A stretch of 64,000 nt of DNA from Liolophura sinensis (taxonomy: Eukaryota; Mollusca; Polyplacophora; Chitonida; Chitonidae), in assembly GCF_032854445.1 (NCBI RefSeq), contig NC_088304.1:29829732-29893731 (forward strand), written 5' to 3'. This document shows, one piece after another, positions 1-14,783 of the stretch; within the stretch, counting starts at the first letter, position 1; every line of letters begins with the position of its first letter. Below the pieces are notes generated by a model that worked only from the letters and a program-made list of their open reading frames with translations, was not told where the DNA came from and did not search any database. Both the position numbers and the translations under genes were made by a program.

Positions 1-2670
<2,670 letters not shown>

Positions 2671-3170
2671 AGGACTAATATGCACAGGGATAAATACAAC
2701 GGGACTAATACACTCAGGGATAAATACAACCGGACTAATATACACAGGGATAAATACAACAGGACTAATATGCACAGGGATAAATACAACAGGACTAATA
2801 TACACAGGGATAAATACAACAACACTAATATACACAGAGATAGACACAACATGACTAATATACACAGGGATAGATACAACAGGACTAATATACACAGGGA
2901 TAGATACAACAAGACTAATATACACAGGGGTAAATACAACAGGACTAATATACACAGGGATAAATAGAACAGGACTAATATACACAGGGATAAATACAAA
3001 AGGACTAATATGCACAGGGATAGATACAACAGGACTAATATGCACAGAAATAGATACAACCAGACTAATATGCACAGTAATAGGTATAACAGGACTAATA
3101 TGGACAGGAATAGATACAACCGGGCTAATATGCACAGGAATGGATATAACAGGACTAATATGCACGGGAA
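2671..3170 (+). repeat. 30-bp tandem array, about 16 copies
   Basis: Unit AGGACTAATATACACAGGGA then TAAATACAAC. Copies differ at a few positions. The period is a multiple of three, so all long frames here (both strands) are artefacts. No link to a gene boundary seen. Confidence 0.93.
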
Positions 3171-3238
3171 AATGTGGTTAAACGCAAATGTTAAAATGTC
3201 GCCATTTGTTTCATGTTAAAATAGTGTTAAAATATCAC

Positions 3239-3321
3239 GCCACATTTCTTCCCACCATAATGCTGGCCGCCGTCTTATAAGTGAAATATTCTTGAGTATC
3301 GCGTAAAACACGAATCAAATG
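3239..3321 (+). mobile_element. Family A SINE tail fragment
   Basis: CCCACCATAATGCTGGCCGC through ATTCTTGAGTATCGCG and CACGAATCAAAT. Directly follows the 30-bp array. Confidence 0.8.
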
Positions 3322-3944
3322 TTTGCAGGCTGTAACCTAATATTAGTTTACAATATTTTTGAAATTTATAGTGCGGGGCGTAACACTGAAAAGTGTCGAG
3401 TTTACATGAGATCGTAAACTTTCCTAATTAATCATTTCGTAAAGTGTTGAAATTCTAATTGACATTTTATAAAACTTTAATCTAACATTACAAGGTTAAC
3501 ACTCCTATTTTATAGCATTTAACATGAATTATCACTATCAAGATACATGTACAATATGCCAGTTTTAAATTCCGAACGTTGAATTATGTATAGCCGTGTG
3601 TTATTTGGAGGAGTTGCCAGAGTTGGAGAACTTTATTTTGTGAAGCATTTAAGTGGAGATGACAGTAGAGCTTGTAATTAATCATCACAGTTAATAGACG
3701 TTGTCCGCTGTGGTTATTATTATTTGTCTAAACAGACTTGTTTGTACCATTAATGTCATGTACCAACATATCCCATGTAGCCAAATACTAATCAAGCCTC
3801 TCACCCACTGTGACCTCTTCTCCGAGTACACCTCACACCAACCTTCAGAGACCCCTTACCCGGGCGGCCTTGTCTGGATTCCTTGCCACCCGTGTTGACC
3901 TCCAGTAGGGCTTCATGATATAACGGTGTCAACAAAGTCAGAAT

Positions 3945-4290
3945 TAATGTTGTAAGAAGTGAGTGCTCAACAATTTTTCAGTCATATGACGACGAAGGAA
4001 TCTTTAGGGTGTATGTAAAGAACCTCCTTGTTGCAGGACGGATTTCCACCGCTCTTTCATCTAGTGCTGCTTCACTGAGATGACTTGCCGAAGGTAAGTA
4101 AGCTGCCTCACCCGATCCATTATACTGATACGGGTCAACCAGTCGTTGCACTATCCCCTTCATGCTGAACGCCAAGCGAGGAAGTTACAACTTCCTTTTT
4201 TAAAGTCTTAGGTGTGACTTGCCCCAGGATTGATCCTGGATCTACCGCTTCCGAAGCGGATGTTCTACCAGCTGTGCTATGCAGAACGGT
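3945..4290 (-). mobile_element. Second tRNA-derived SINE type, nearly complete
   Basis: On the minus strand the head reads AGCACAGCTGGTAGAACATC, CCGCTTCGGAAGCGG, GATCCAGGATCAATCC, a tRNA-like fold with A and B boxes. The middle contains GTGCAACGACTGGTTGACCC and GTGAAGCAGCACTAGATG. The end is GTCATATGACTGAAAAATTG. Not a functional tRNA because about 280 bases of SINE body follow. Confidence 0.8.
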
Positions 4291-4550
4291 TATGTTATAA
4301 GGAAGCAGGAAATTTAAGACATGCAGAGTGGAATGAAGGTCTACACCGAAATTAAGTCAATCTGCTGACACTTAATCCATTTGTGATACACCGTGGGCAT
4401 TTCCTGTTTAGGAATTATGGAATTAATGCGTGTGTATTTTCGGAGCCAAATCCACTCAGGGATTAAGTGCTTAATTGGGTCGGAATACTACAGGGCTGTT
4501 TGTCTCGTGCTGTGTTTCGAAACACATGTAAGTGGCAGAAAGAGGGGCGT

Positions 4551-4581
4551 GGCCACCCCCCCCCCCCACCCCCACCCCCAC
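4551..4581 (+). repeat. C-rich tract
   Basis: Long C run followed by CCCCCA steps. Simple sequence. Confidence 0.85.
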
Positions 4582-4849
4582 GTGAGAAGCGACATGTTCT
4601 TAACAGCGGGTGCTGCAGGGCTGATATTATAGGGGATTTTTAGTTCTACTTAAAATCAAATGCATCTACTGACACGGCGCTATATACAGTAGATATACTG
4701 GGCGGAGAATCTATATACATGTCCTTAGACCTGTCGGCACCCTGGGTTATTTTAGATGTAGAGCCTCACATGCATGACAATGGCGCGCTGACCAACTCGT
4801 ATTTGAGACACATGTGGCTGTCAGCACTGGTACGGTTTGGCCCACTTCA

Positions 4850-5212
4850 GCTACTGTAAGTAACTGTTCTTATATCGCGTGATCCTTGTTGAGTATATTT
4901 GGGGACATGATACTTAGAGCCGGCCAGCCTGTCCATAAAAGGACGTATATAAAAATGACTGATTTGTAAGTACGTGTTGTTATGTCGTGTGATCAGTGTT
5001 TGGTATATTGAGGACATATGATACTTTCATGAGAGCTTTTCCATATTGTGGCATATTTAACCCAACTTTACTTTTACTCTGTGCTACTGTAAGCACGTGT
5101 TCCTATATATTTCGTGTGATAGCTGTTGAATATTGGAGACATAGTACTTCGGGACGTGGTGATTTGTCCACTAGGGCATGTATATGAATATAACCCAACT
5201 TTGAAAAATTGA
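4850..5212 (+). repeat. Degenerate tandem repeat of about 117 bp, three copies
   Basis: Copies begin near 4853, 4969 and 5088 with TGTAAGTAACTGTTC / TGTAAGTACGTGTTG / TGTAAGCACGTGTTC, each followed by a CGTGTGAT-like segment and GGGACATGATACTT or similar. Old and diverged. Confidence 0.6.
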
Positions 5213-5518
5213 TCATGATATGTTTAAAGTAGATATTCTGTTGCAACGAACGTAGGCCCTATACGCCCCATATGGAGCGAAAGAAAAATCGTCGTAGGTA
5301 TATAGATACATATCTAAAATAAACACGTTTGCTACTTATCTCATCTGGTTTCAGTTCAGTTTACGATTGAAGACTATCACATGTATTTACACCAGAAAGG
5401 TTTATAAGATAAAAACAGAAAAAAGAGTATAGCAAATTGCGTAATACTTTGTGGTCCATATATATAGGGCTTGAGAAATATCTCTATATAACAGAGGGTT
5501 GTATAGGCCTATGTACAA

Positions 5519-5520
<2 letters not shown>

Positions 5521-5569
<49 letters not shown>
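5521..5569. repeat. (AT)n microsatellite
   Basis: About 49 bases of pure AT. Confidence 0.95.
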
Positions 5570-5570
<1 letters not shown>

Positions 5571-5625
5571 ATGGTACAATCGTGGGTGGCCTTATAGAGT
5601 TAGTTCTAATTCGATATTGAATTAC

Positions 5626-5708
5626 CCTAGGCCCTGTCCGTTTTCATCCCGAAACAATGCTGGCTCTCGTCGTATAGGTAAAACAAATAGTAAAATAAAT
5701 AAGTAAAT
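5626..5708 (+). mobile_element. Family A SINE tail fragment
   Basis: GTCCGTTTTCATCCCGAAAC, CAATGCTGGCTCTCGTCG, then an AT-rich end. Diverged. Confidence 0.6.
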
Positions 5709-6170
5709 ATTCCGTGTGAATTTTAGTGAACTTATATGTGGTATACTTATATGTGGTGATTCACAAGGGATCGTACAGATGAAAAATGAATGGGTTGTCG
5801 CAGTATATCGATCATTGTCAGTGGTATGTCTTGGGAACACATTTGTCTGATTTCTAACTGGATCATTAGTCCAGTTTTTTACAGTGTGCTTTGGGAACTG
5901 CAGACAATGTTCTGACATACATATACAAGTAGAAATGGAGCTCGGCCTGTACAAAGTGTTTGTCTATACGAGGTCAGCATGCCTTGGTGCGTGGGCCATC
6001 TGTATCCGGAGGGGTCAACTTAACCATGTACATTCCGAATACGAATGTGTTAAGTTTATGGAATTCAGTATGTGTTTTCTGAGTGATGGCAGAATAGATC
6101 ATGGTATTGCTATAGTGTATTGCTTAATATAGTCCAGACATGTTGCGCAAAGGGGTATTGTGCTGGTTGT

Positions 6171-6280
6171 ATTTATTTGATTGGCGTTTTACGCCGTACT
6201 CATGAATATTTCACTTATACGATGTTGGGAGGAAACTGGGCATTAGCAGGTTGCTGGCAGATCTTCCCAGGTACGTGCTG
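6171..6280 (-). mobile_element. Family A SINE fragment
   Basis: Plus strand ATTTATTTGATTGGCG, TTTTACGCCGTACTCATG, then TTGCTGGCAGATCTTCCC; the middle is deleted. Confidence 0.75.
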
Positions 6281-7319
6281 GTTATAACAAACTGTTATAA
6301 CAAAAAAAAAACTATAACAAAAAGGCATTTTGCCTTTTATGGTTTTATTTATTCCAGCTCTTTATGTAAATGTTTCAATAGTACATGTAGCCACCTGCAA
6401 ACCCCCTAGCACCATGTTATATCGTCGATTTGGACTGCTATCCTTAAGACACTCACATTCGTCCGCTTGACACCCATTCTACATTTAGATGTCTGCCGGG
6501 CATGATTGTATTGGTCGTTGGTTGACGCCATGACAGCTCACAGTCTAGGTCAATTATAAATAGGGAACGCTAAGACAAATGTAATTACGGGCTTGTTTTA
6601 TTACTTTGTATGTGTGTAAGAAGCTGTTGTCCGACGTGACCTATACGTGTACACAAATTATTGATGCCACAAAACCATCCGTCCATTTTAAAAAGTTATG
6701 CTTGGAACCTTAAAACTTGAAACCTTAATCTGTTTAAATTTACATAATACTACATATATGTTTTCTGAGTGATGGCAGAATTGATTGTGCCATTGCTACA
6801 AAATATTACGCTGTTACAAAGGATTATGTTATATTGTTTTAATGTTGTTCAGCTTTTCCAACAGTAACGGTATTTATCAGATCAGTTTCAAGTTTCAACT
6901 TCCTGTATCAAAAAGTAAGCACTTTGACTGATTTTTAAGTTATGACTCAGGGCAGAAATGCATGGTATTGTTAAATCGACCCCCTGGACGAGCATTGTTT
7001 ATTGGCATTCAGTAACCACGCATACAAGACATTCTAACTCTGCATAAAAACTATATTCCATGAATTTACAGTGCATGGCTGCAATGACAGGGACTGCTTG
7101 GGAATCATAGCCATTTATTATAAACTGATAAACTGTCAAATAAAGAGTCATTCCGATCAAATCACTATTTTCATACGTCTGTTCAAAGTGTTTCCTGGAC
7201 ATGTATACGTAGTATAGTTTCAAACAATTCACGAATAGACTGAGCACGTTATGCAGACGTTTTTCCTGTCGGTGGACAGAAACCATAGTTATCCCAACAC
7301 TGCGAGTGTCAACTTTCAT

Positions 7320-8090
7320 GTTATTATATGTTAATGTTTCGACAACACAGCATTTTTAGTAATTCTAGATCAATGGTGTCTAAGAAATTGCTGTTAACAT
7401 CACCGCATTTGTTTACCTAATTTTGACCACGTCATTTAGCTGAGAGGGCGCATACGAAACTCTAACTGTGAGAATTGACAGGAGACCCGATATCACCGCG
7501 GTTACGTGTGACCATATGTCGTCGCTGCTCTGGTTTTACTCTACATGCTGTAGCCGTATTTCACCGGTTACGTGTGACCATTTGCCAGCTATCACACTGT
7601 CATTGCTGCTGTGGTTTGACTCTCTATGCTGTAGCCGTATTTCACCTGTTACGTGTGACCATTTGCCAGCTATCACACTGTCGTGGCAGCTCTGGTTTTA
7701 TTCTCTATGCTGTAGCCGTATTTCACCAGTTACGTGTGACCATTTGCCAGCTATCACACTGTCATCACTGCTCTTGTTTTACTGTCTATGCTGTAGCCGT
7801 ATTTCACCTGTTACGTGTGACCATTTAGCTATCACACTGTCGTCGTCGCTGTTCTGGTTTTACTCTCTATGCTGTAGCCGTATTTCACCAGTTACGTGTG
7901 ACCACTTGCCAGCTATCACATTGTCGTCGCAGCTCTGGTTTTACTCTCTATGCTGTAGCCGTATTTCACCAGTTACGTGTGACCATTTGCCAGCTATCAC
8001 ACTGTCGTCGTTGCTCTGGTTTGACTCTCTATGCTGTAGCCGTATTTCACCGGTTACGTGTGACCATATGCCAACTCTCACACTGTAGTC
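7320..8090 (+). mobile_element. Dispersed element with an internal 81-bp array (eight units)
   Basis: Left part 7320-7480 (CAGCATTTTTAGTAATTC, AATGGTGTCTAAGAAATTG) is followed by 81-bp units: CTATGCTGTAGCCGTATTTC, ACCAGTTACGTGTGACC, ATTTGCCAGCTATCACACTG. Unit starts at GTTACG: 7501, 7567, 7648, 7729, 7810, 7891, 7972, 8053. Related copies lie at 19590-19815 and 35540-35795. Because 81 is a multiple of three, two frames stay open; they are not genes. Confidence 0.85.
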
Positions 8091-9199
8091 TCAGGCTTTA
8101 GTCTGTGTGTTGTTGTCTTATATCTATCCACCAGTGAACGATGGCTAGAAGTTCACTTGAAGGAACAGACACTGGAACTAAATGTTCAGTTTTACAGTTG
8201 GTTCGTTGATAATGGCCCCTGACAACAGTGGTGTCTATCTCATATGAGAGTTGTTCTCATGACAAATATGTTTGTGTGCTTAACCCTCAACCCCGATAAC
8301 ACTGTTGTGTACAGTTGGTAGGATTCTACACCTAGAGTAAAGTGTTGTACGTTGATACAAGTGTATGAACATCTAGTAAATTTTTGATAAACGGAAATTA
8401 TCGTCTTGTCCATTACTCGTAAAGCTCATCCCTTCCAGTGGTGTTTTTGAGCTGATTTATCATGGAGACCTAAAGACATTTATAACATTTATTGCCATGG
8501 GTTTGTTTACATCAGTTGTAACGAAAGAAATATTCTTTTTTATCTAAAAAATACTACCCGCAGAACTAACCAATTTTCAGCTCTAAGATAAAAATTTTAA
8601 AACGATTTACTTCAAGCTTTATGTTCTTTTGGTGAAGACGATGAACCACTTTCACTTTATCTTTATTGTATCTACTTTGTGTTTAACTATATATGGCCAT
8701 AAAACTGCCATTCATATTTCCTTGAACTTGATCTGAAATTTGTTTTGGTGTGTATCATGCATGGCATGTTAAAAAAAAGATCAATCTGCACTTATTTCCT
8801 GCAAGTTGAGCTGGTCATATTGCCGAGACTATCTCTCCGGCTCCTGTATACGATCACCATAATAGATGAGCAATTGGCAGAAAACGCCGTTTGAGAACGC
8901 TTACTCGTGCTGTTACTAGTAATTGATGGTTTGACCTTTACGCAGATATCAGTTCGCATTTCTTTCCCACCCATTCATCTAGCCGGCGGTTCTGTACTCC
9001 TCCAATTGGATTGTTGCTGCCAGTTTTAAGAATCGTATTAGGGGGAAAACGAACGAAGTCCGAAGTTCAGGATGGCGGAAGCTAACTAGAAAGGATTTAT
9101 CAGAATCTATGAATAGAGGCCGAGTTCTGACCGCTCTGTTGAATATTATGGCTATTACTGACCTGGGATGAGGAGAGGAGGGGATGCTCCGTACCCTAA
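8091..9199. other. No feature recognised
   Basis: AT-rich sequence without convincing coding frames or repeats. Confidence 0.55.
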
Positions 9200-9387
9200 T
9201 GGTTCAATGACCCACAACCTCCTCACCAGTGCGATGGCTGTGAGCTCAAGTCCAGCTCATGTGTTCGTACGAGGTAAGGACTGCGAGTAACCTGCAGATG
9301 ATCGTGAGTTTCCCTAGGGTTCTGCCCGGTTTCCTATCACGGCCGACGTCATATAAGTGAAAACAAACAAATAAATAAATATTATAG
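9200..9387 (+). mobile_element. Family A SINE, diverged
   Basis: GCTGTGAGCTCAAGTCC, AACCTGCAGATGATCGTGAG, TTCTGCCCGGTTTCC, CGACGTCATATAAGTGAA, ending AAATAAATAAAT. Head region badly diverged. Confidence 0.8.
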
Positions 9388-11350
9388 ACCCGAAACTCTA
9401 TGGAAATAAGCATTTCGCTGAAAAGACTAAATTGATAAATAAAAGTCCTTGACTTTCAACACGATCGTCACTCTCTTCACGACTTCTTCCCTTGCAGACT
9501 GTTTTCGCTAAATGACGAAATATGCGCGGTTATAATATTTCGTCATGCTTCAGACTGTTGACAGTGTTAAGACAGATTTAGACGATAAGCATGTAGTGGC
9601 TGTAAATGTATTCTCTATTTGCTGCCGGTGCCTTTGTATTTTCCTTTGATCAAAAATAGCTCAGATGAAACTTTCAAAAAGTCTTAGGTGAATGTCTGTT
9701 GAAATAGATGGGGAAAATGTCTATATGCTATTGACATTCATCACGCAGGCGCGACCTTTTTTCTTTGTAATTTAAACTGTTTTCCTCTTTCCATTAAGCG
9801 AATTTTGCATGCGTGTCCCCGTGCATACCGGATCCCTCTATCTGCGGAAAGTATATCTTATCTTTCTTTTCGAAACAAACCGATTTCCTCTACCCAAGAA
9901 GCATATATTGCTGATAAACCGGTTTTCTATGTCCATTGAATACACATGACGTGTTTCATTCCGCAGAAAACCTGTTTCCTATTTGCGCTAAACGTACAAC
10001 ACGTGTTTCTCTCCAAAGAAAGGCGTTTTCCTGTCTGCTCATCATGTCCCATGTGTTTCTAACCGAATCAAATCGGTTTCCCTTATCCTCAGTATCACCC
10101 ATGCCTCAGCACCGTACACTAGACAGTCGTACACGGAGTAGAGTTTTCCTCGAATAAATACCATGCTAGTAAATGAAACAGCCCGATTAAGATAGATTGT
10201 AATGATAATTGTCTCCTGTCCCATTATCGTGATCCCATTGACCTTAGCAATGTTCACGATTTCTGTACCAACCTTTGCTAGTGGTGGCAGAGATGTGAAA
10301 GAGCGCAGAGGGGATCTTGCGCTGTAAGAAGTATGGGTCAAGTAAGGTAAACAACACTTGTAAGAATACAAAGGCTTGATGTTTTTCCGCCTGGGTTGAA
10401 GAAAGTCTAATCATCATTTACCGAGGACCGTTGCTGTAGGTTTTGTTGCAATATCTTGTCACCAAACGAGTAAAATACTGCTAGCCATGAGGTACAGCAC
10501 CGTCCTCGAGCTATTTTTGTGTGTTTTATATCGTTGCTGACATTGACGCATCGGGTTGCTTTTACGACTGCCTAGTGGTAGAGAGGTACGATCCACGTAC
10601 CGTTGATAGCGAGCAAATAGGTACTGGTCTACAGCAATTACGGGGAAGTTTGGAAATTCCATCCGTGCTTTAGGTTTTTGCTCCTTGAGTAGAACAATTA
10701 ACTTTTTTAAACCCTCTGTGAATAGCCGAATCCGTGGACTGAGAACGGAATGAGCCCTATGTATCACTGTTAATACATGTACAACCAACAGTCTATTCAT
10801 GCTGTACATAAAACCGTATAGTTTGTACATTTGTCGTTTTATAGCGGCTAGGAGATGTTTTTATGTACATGTAAAATACATTTCATTTGTTTTCACCGCT
10901 TTACAAATCTTTGTATCAGTACCTTACTGTTTAAAGCACGACGTTATCTGGTTTCATTTCAGTTTTTAACCAAATTGTCTATATGTTTTGTACAGCTGTT
11001 GTCATCGTTGTACTATATAAAAGATTTTCTGGTATATATGTAGTATATACTAGATATATGTAGTGGTAGCATCGTTATTTTGTGGTTTTGTTGTGATGTG
11101 TTGTATGTTCTACATCATTTGTACTGTACTGTTTTCTATACCTATATTGGTATACATTCAAGTAGTAGTGTAGCCATTTAGGGAGTGTTTTAGTTGTGGA
11201 AAATTCGTTTATCTATTCGTGTAGTGCGCAATTCATACATATGGAGTGGTATGGGCTTACGTATCAAGGAAGTTATGAAATAAATTTATTCTTTTTTCTG
11301 CTACATGTTTCCAGGTAATCTGGTGCAGCATCGGTAATTATATTACGTAA
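9388..11350. other. No feature recognised
   Basis: Pyrimidine-rich with many short TTTCC motifs around 9780-10090. Open frames of 60-120 codons show no domain I know. Confidence 0.5.
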
Positions 11351-11614
11351 AGGTTAAACATAACACTATGTTAGTTTGGGCTGATTCAGCAATGCATCCG
11401 GAAAGGTTAAACACAACACTATATTAGTTTGGGCTGATTAAGCAGTCCATCCGGAAAGGTTAAACACAACACTATATTGGTTTGGACTGATTCAGCAATG
11501 CATCCAGAAAGGTTAAACACAACACTATATTGGTTTGGGCTGATTCAGCAATGCATCCGGAAAAGTTAAACACAACACTATATTGGTTTGGGCTGATTCA
11601 GCAATGCATCCGGA
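11351..11614 (+). repeat. 53-bp tandem array, five copies
   Basis: Unit AGGTTAAACACAACACTATA, TTGGTTTGGGCTGATTCAGC, AATGCATCCGGAA. Last units are nearly identical. Confidence 0.93.
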
Positions 11615-12510
11615 CAACACAAAACGTAAATCACTAAACGACGTAATATTTCACCCACAAAGGTGCATTTTTAGAAACAAATGAATGTCACGAAATATTA
11701 TTTTCGGTGCTGAAGCTTACAGTTGTCCGGTAGAATATCACCCCATGTTCCAAGCAAACTTCAAAACACTTTATAAAATCAGTAGAACTCTCAGAATCAG
11801 GAAAAATGGGAATGTTAGTCATGGACGAAATTTATAGTCATTTAGGGTAAATCAAGATAAATCAGGCGTCGTTCTGATAGGTTTCTGGAGATTGCAACTA
11901 GTACAAGCTGCAGGACTACTATTAACCTAGCACTTTATTTGGTATATTTAGTCCTAGATATCTAACCCCGGAAACTGCAATTCCAATTAAGTCACCACTA
12001 TATATACACTGTAGTCATTTCACGTAGGCAAAATCCCCAAGGGTCTCCTTTATTTACTATCGTGTAAATGTCCAGTCAGGATGTCCTGATAAGGTAAACG
12101 GGATAAAGGATTAATTGATCTGGTACCCAGAGATTCGGAGGATTAAGTAAACATGCCACACGGGCTAGAAACAATGTACCAATACTACAAGGCAGCACAT
12201 GTACTAATACATGTAGTAGACTGACCATGTATAGAGAACATTTCTATCTGGGCCATAATGTGAACGTCCGAGACTCACAGTAATCAAACGACTGACCGTG
12301 CCATTATATTAACGTAGCATGTGGTAGAGATCATGGTTAGTCCATATTTCATTCGTATTAAAATATTCAATACCCGTTTTAGTAGGCCTATGGCTGCAAT
12401 TCATACTGACAAAATATAATTTAACCTTTTTAAATGGGCATTTAAAGTCTGCGACAGTGGAGAAATTGCTCTGTAGTGTTCGATCTTTCTCTTAATAAAA
12501 TTTACTATTC

Positions 12511-12557
12511 TTGAATATGGCGTAAAACACCAGTCAAATAAAATAAATAAATAAAAT
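12511..12557 (+). mobile_element. Family A SINE tail only
   Basis: TTCTTGAATATGGCG, AAAACACCAGTCAAATAAAA and AAATAAATAAA. Confidence 0.7.
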
Positions 12558-12781
12558 TTACACGACAATTATGCGTGTTTTTACTATGTGAAGGGTTATG
12601 TTCACATGGGTGCAGTACTGTGGATCACACCACGTGCCCACGAAGCGGGAGCTGGTGAAATATGGCGGCAAACTGATCAGTTTATAGTTAGACACGGAAC
12701 CTTGGCTAAACATCACAGAAAGAAAATAAGAGTGAAACCTCGTCTTTAACCCCCTTTGAAGGTAATGTTTTTTCACCACAG

Positions 12782-13011
12782 CTTCCATATACTATCAATA
12801 TTTCGGCCCCACACGAGATAAACTTGTACGCCCCTCTCTAACTGAAACCCGTTTTATTGACAAAGAGCCAGAATCATATTCGATTCGACTGGATTTGCCC
12901 AATTTCGCTAAATTATTAGTGGATAATGTTGAACAAGGGCACTTATATCGTACCTTTAATCGTGAAAAGAATAAACCTGTTTGTGTAGAATATAGTTCTA
13001 GTATTACCTAA
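12782..13011 (+). CDS. Possible terminal exon, unknown product
   Basis: A good 3' splice site (TTTTTTCACCACAG) is followed by 75 open codons, including YQYFGPTRDKLVRPSLTETR and LDLPNFAKLLVDNVEQGHLY, then TAA at 13009-13011. No partner exon was found. It could be an exon, a piece of a decayed element, or chance. Confidence 0.2.
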
Positions 13012-14783
13012 CTGTTGATGGATCTCTATTGCTATCTTATGCTAATAGACCATAGTGGCCCAGATCACCACGATATGGCTGAAATATTGCCGATGCGGCG
13101 TTCGCCCGTGATCATTCATTCTTTCGCAGTCTAGACACACTATAGACAGTGTGCAATTCGTCAGTCCATGCAGAAGAGCAGTATAAAGGCCAAGATTTCG
13201 CTGTTCCAATGTTCGAAGCCTATGTGAACTGATCTAGCCTTTGGTTCTAGCGTATCAAAAAAGAAAATTGGATTGCATACTGTTCCTCTGTCATGTCTAT
13301 TTAATACGGACTGATATAACTTCTGTATCAAACGTTGACCAGAATCTGCAGCCTCACCTTGTAATGCATCTGCGTATAACGTTTTTTTTTTTAGTCCAAT
13401 GTTTTCTACTAAGTTCGGATTATAAACTTCGATTTAAGTTCATCCTTTTGGTATGAACTTTTGACCACCAGTAATACGTCGTGTGTCAAATCTGTCATCG
13501 TGTTTTAACGAAGTCTCATCCGTCATCTATAATTGCTATTCTTTACTTTTTCCTCCTCCGGCTCAATTCTCTCAATACTTTCTCTTCCTGATGCCAGAAG
13601 CAGGTCTAAATAGCATCATTTTATCACAGATACCGGTCTTTTTGTACAAGGCACAGCTCCCAGCAAACAACCCGACCCAGTTTTACTGTATAATGTTACT
13701 TCCACTTCGTCTCTAGTCCATAAATTCCATCACAATTACCTTGGCAACTGCCGATGTAATGTGGGGGTCTTCGCTCTCTGGGTACATGCTAACGACTGGT
13801 CCACTCAACACGTATAGAGTGTCCCTCGCACGAAAACTCCACAGAATTGGCAGACGCTGACCATTGTCTGAACATAGCAATAAGCCATCCCGAGGCAATT
13901 ACTTAAAGATGTTATTTTTATTTTTTTCCAGACTCCATGTCAATATGAACTGAAAACTGGTCCTGACGGAAAACGATCGAAGCCCACGTATACGGATATT
14001 GGGAGACAGCGCGGGAGACCAGATTGACGCAGAAAGGTTACAGAAGTGTTTGGCTGGCATTCATGCCATACAGTCAACATCCCGATGGGTTAACGGATGA
14101 TGTACATTCCTGAAAGATTAGCCAGTCATACATCAGTGAAATTCCTCGATCTGAGATATACGCCGCTGGCGACAAGTTCAATACGCATAGGAGAGAGAAT
14201 ACCTAAAGTGCGGGCACTCTAATATACCCCGGACTTGGAGAGCTCAGTGAACTCCGGCAACGGAATTGTATTAAGTGACGGAGACATTTGGATGTGATAT
14301 ACCCTTAGGGGATATTGCTCGCACTCGGCATTCCTCGATGCTTGGTTATTTACACACGACGTGAGTCTTGAATTTTCTTGGCCATTGTTTACGCCGACAG
14401 AAAGTTACAACGGGGCGCACCGCCCCGTGGCTTCTGCCTAAAACGCACTGTGCTCAACAAAAAAGTGTCATTAAACCGTAGCCTTGACATGCTTCTCGAC
14501 TTTTATGTATATGAGACTTTTACATGTTATTAGGGGAATACGCGTTGAGAATGCAACGTCATGTTTTTTTTTAACTGAATGTACGGGCTTGGTGTTTAAG
14601 GAGAAAATATACATGAGTCACGTGAAAACGAATTCTGCGCCCGAAGAGACCAAGCTTTTTCGAAATATCGTACTTTAACCATCAGGCTATGTTCAAATTC
14701 TGGAATTGTACATATTACGCATGTGCTGTGCTTAAGTGTTACATATAGGGGTTGTGTGAAGGGAAGATTGGATTACATCAAAA
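13012..14783. other. 5' flank of the GPCR
   Basis: No exon or repeat recognised apart from the hairpin at 14410. It presumably holds the receptor promoter and 5' UTR. Confidence 0.5.
14410..14428. other. Perfect 8-bp GC hairpin upstream of the GPCR
   Basis: ACGGGGCG, a 3-base loop CAC, then CGCCCCGT form a perfect inverted repeat about 355 bases before the GPCR start codon. It stands out in AT-rich surroundings. Function unknown; it could be 5' UTR structure or a binding site. Confidence 0.5.

Noticed and set aside
7468-8088. 206-codon open frame on the plus strand
   Set aside because: It exists only because the 81-bp repeat unit is a multiple of three and lacks stops in two frames; no domain and no splice context.
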